DNA from: Auanema rhodensis
Taxonomy: Eukaryota > Nematoda > Chromadorea > Rhabditida > Rhabditidae
NCBI GenBank assembly: GCA_964057225.1
Contig: OZ059897.1
Location: 17,670,001-17,734,000, forward strand
Direction: 5' to 3'
DNA: 64,000 bases
Shown here: positions 61,777-64,000 of the stretch, one piece after another
Position numbering within the stretch: the stretch's first letter is position 1
Layout: each line of letters starts with the position of its first letter
The notes under the pieces: model-generated
Seen by the model: the letters and a program-made list of their open reading frames with translations, nothing else
Databases searched by the model: none
What the model was told of the DNA's origin: nothing
Program-made: the position numbers and the translations under genes

Positions 61777-64000
61777 TTTTCGAAAAATTTCAAAATAATT
61801 TAGCAAAAAGTAGATGTTTTTAGATTTCTTTTTTCAAGGCAAAGACGATGGACAATGTTATTCAACGAAAAAATTAATTCTTCAGGGTGAAAATCGAGGA
61901 TATAAGTGTGAACTTATATCAGTTGATATATCGGTGCATTTTTAAGCTAGCGCAAATCTGATAACACAGATCGACGCAGCTTAAAAATCCGCATCGAATG
62001 CACTATACTACATTGAGAAACGCTTAATACAAAAATTAGTTATGATCGTTTGAAAAATGATGCATTAGTGTATGTTGAGTTTCCATGTACACTCAACATT
62101 GCTTCCAAAAACATTTTGACAAAAATTTTTTCGAAAAATTTCAAAATAATTTAACAAAAAGTACATTTTTGTAGGTTCCTTTTTTCAAGGCAAAGACGAT
62201 GGACAATGTTATCCAACGAAAAAATTAATTCTTCAGGGTGAAAATCGAGGATATAAGTGTGAACTTATATCAGTTGATATCTCGGTGCATTTTTAAGCTA
62301 GCGCAAATCTGATAACACAGATCGACGCAGCTTAAAAATCCGCATCGAATGCACTATACTACATTGAGAAACGCTTAATACAAAAATTAGTTATGATCGT
62401 TTGAAAAATGATGCATTAGTGTATGTTGAGTTTCCATGTACACACAACATTGCTTCCAAAAACATTTTGACAAAAATTTTTTCGAAAAATTTCAAAATAA
62501 TTTAACAAAAAGTAAATTTTTGTAGGTTCCTTTTTTCAAGGCAAAGACGATGGACAATGTTATCCAACGAAAAAATTAATTCTTCAGGGTGAAAATCGAG
62601 GATATAAGTGTGAACTTATATCAGTTGATATCTCGGTGCATTTTTAAGCTAGCGCAAATCTGATAACACAGATCGACGCAGCTTAAAAATCCGCATCGAA
62701 TGCACTATACTACATTGAGAAACGCTTAATACAAAAATTAGTTATGATCGTTTGAAAAATGATGCATTAGTGTATGTTGAGTTTCCATGTACACTCAACA
62801 TTGCTTCCAAAAACATTTTGACAAAAATTTTTTCGAAAAATTTCAAAATAATTTAACAAAAAGTACATTTTTGTAGGTTCCTTTTTTCAAGGCAAAGACG
62901 ATGGACAATGTTATCCAACGAAAAAATTAATTCTTCAGGGTGAAAATCGAGGATATAAGTGTGAACTTATATCAGTTGATATCTCGGTGCATTTTTAAGC
63001 TAGCGCAAATCTGATAACACAGATCGACGCAGCTTAAAAATCCGCATCGAATGCACTATACTACATTGAGAAACGCTTAATACAAAATTAGTTATGATCG
63101 TTTGAAAAATGATGCATTAGTGTATGTTGAGTTTCCATGTACACTCAACATTGCTTCCAAAAACATTTTGACAAAAATTTTTTCGAAAAATTTCAAAATA
63201 ATTTAGCAAAAAGTAGATGTTTTTAGATTCCTTTTCTCAAGGCAAAGACGATGGACAATGTTATTCAACGAAAAAATTAATTCTTCAGGGTGAAAATCGA
63301 GGATATAAGTGTGAACTTATATCAGTTGATATATCGGTGCATTTTTAAGCTAGTGCAAATCTGATAACACAGATCGACGCAGCTTAAAAATCCGCATCGA
63401 ATGCACTATACTACATTGAGAAACGCTTAATACAAAAATTAGTTATGATCGTTTGAAAAATGATGCATTAGTGTATGTTGAGTTTCCATGTACACACAAC
63501 ATTGCTTCCAAAAACATTTTGACAAAAATTTTTTCGAAAAATTTCAAAATAATTTAACAAAAAGTACATTTTTGTAGGTTCCTTTTTTCAAGGCAAAGAC
63601 GATGGACAATGTTATCCAACGAAAAAATTAATTCTTCAGGGTGAAAATCGAGGATATAAGTGTGAACTTATATCAGTTGATATCTCGGTGCATTTTTAAG
63701 CTAGCGCAAATCTGATAACACAGATCGACGCAGCTTAAAAATCCGCATCGAATGCACTATACTACATTGAGAAACGCTTAATACAAAAATTAGTTATGAT
63801 CGTTTGAAAAATGATGCATTAGTGTATGTTGAGTTTCCATGTACACACAACATTGCTTCCAAAAACATTTTGACAAAAATTTTTTCGAAAAATTTCAAAA
63901 TAATTTAACAAAAAGTACATTTTTGTAGGTTCCTTTTTTCAAGGCAAAGACGATGGACAATGTTATCCAACGAAAAAATTAATTCTTCAGGGTGAAAATC
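61777..64000. repeat. Right end of window, units 177-183, T-rich with cacacaac
   Basis: Class order is Gt/a154, T, T, T, G/a154 with c57, T, and a 119-bp partial T unit. Units 178, 181 and 182 have a317, giving cacacaac, which is not seen earlier. Unit 179 has gtaaatttttg (a37). Unit 181 has ctagtgc (t175). The array continues beyond the window. Confidence 0.82.
62830..63179. repeat. Unit 180: the only length variant, 350 bp
   Basis: The run of five A at unit positions 255-259 is four A here (63084-63087). The junction motif then appears one base early, with its c at 63184 rather than 63185, and later units keep that shift. This is an ordinary slippage-type deletion, or a sequencing or assembly homopolymer error; the sequence alone cannot distinguish them. 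Confidence 0.9.

Larger units (their letters stand above)
1..64000. repeat. Uninterrupted 351-bp satellite DNA array (182 complete units plus a 119-bp partial unit)
   Basis: Every stretch repeats with a 351-bp period. The same junction sequence, ttttcgaaaaatttcaaaat, lies at bases 1, 7021, 14041, 21061, 28081, 35101, 42121, 49141 and 56161, that is, every 20 units exactly. All units are in the same orientation. I see only one length change, a one-base deletion near 63084-63088. Units differ mostly by single substitutions at a limited set of positions, and many differ from their class consensus by none that I can see. No transposon, gene, inversion or unique sequence interrupts the array. The period is a multiple of three, so reading frames stay in phase from unit to unit, yet all six frames are stopped in every unit. 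Satellite arrays of this size and uniformity are typical of eukaryotic centromeric or pericentromeric heterochromatin; the chromosomal location here is inferred. Confidence 0.98.

Noticed and set aside
1-64000. Possible coding sequence, since the 351-bp period is divisible by three and would keep an open frame open
   Set aside because: All three plus frames are stopped early in each unit (for example TAA at 20, TAG or TAA at 25, TAG at 45). The minus frames are stopped too. The longest open stretch is about 50 codons and has no gene-like context.
1-64000. CRISPR array or other repeat-spacer structure
   Set aside because: The whole 351 bp repeats with no unique spacers, and the repeat is far longer than any CRISPR repeat.
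1-64000. Telomeric repeats, rDNA or histone gene cluster
   Set aside because: No short telomere-type motif runs are present, and no coding or rRNA sequence occurs in any unit.

Overview
The whole 64 kb window is one uninterrupted tandem array of a 351-bp, AT-rich satellite repeat (about 31% G+C by hand count of one unit). I count 182 complete units and a final 119-bp partial unit. There are no genes, RNA genes, transposons, unique spacers or array edges inside the window. This is eukaryotic satellite DNA of the centromeric or pericentromeric kind. I do not recognise the repeat and cannot name the species. CpG is not obviously depleted, and the size and base composition are common among insect and other invertebrate satellites, but that is only a weak hint.

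Unit coordinates used below run 1 to 351, with unit 1 at window base 1. Unit n starts at 351(n-1)+1 up to unit 180. Unit 180 lacks one A, so later units start one base earlier. The repeat has three inverted repeats (unit positions 123-144, 162-212, 296-323), a 12-bp palindrome across the unit junction, and an A-tract/T-tract rich stretch from about 330 through the junction to about 50.

Units fall into classes defined by linked sites. G: g27, box tagatg...agatt at 35-50, c51, t86. Gt: G with t51. A: G with 'ac' instead of 'tt' at 98-99. A*: A that also has a215, a241, c288. T: a27, box tacatttttgtaggtt at 35-50, c86. T5: T with c167. H: g27, T box, t86. Gc: G box with c86. Tt: T box with t86. 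A further marker is a or c at 154.

Layout: 1-3510, divergent left layer with 702-bp dimers and g at 331. 3511-5265, transition. 5266-11583, a 10-unit block duplicated. 11584-16848, mixed T/Gt alternation. 16849-24570, 9- and 10-unit higher-order repeats. 24571-51948, central block with 4-, 7- and 8-unit higher-order repeats. 51949-55458, Tt dimers. 55459-57213, a run of five units sharing private variants. 56863-61776, a 7-unit block present twice. 61777-64000, a T-rich end. Marker a154 is frequent on both sides but absent from about 24.2 to 57.2 kb, so a homogenised middle is flanked by layers that resemble each other.

Nothing here works together as genes do. The content is structural: a length-locked repeat about two nucleosome spacings long, with conserved dyads, evolving by unequal exchange and gene conversion. 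All class calls were made by eye at diagnostic positions; I did not compute alignments, identities or folding energies.
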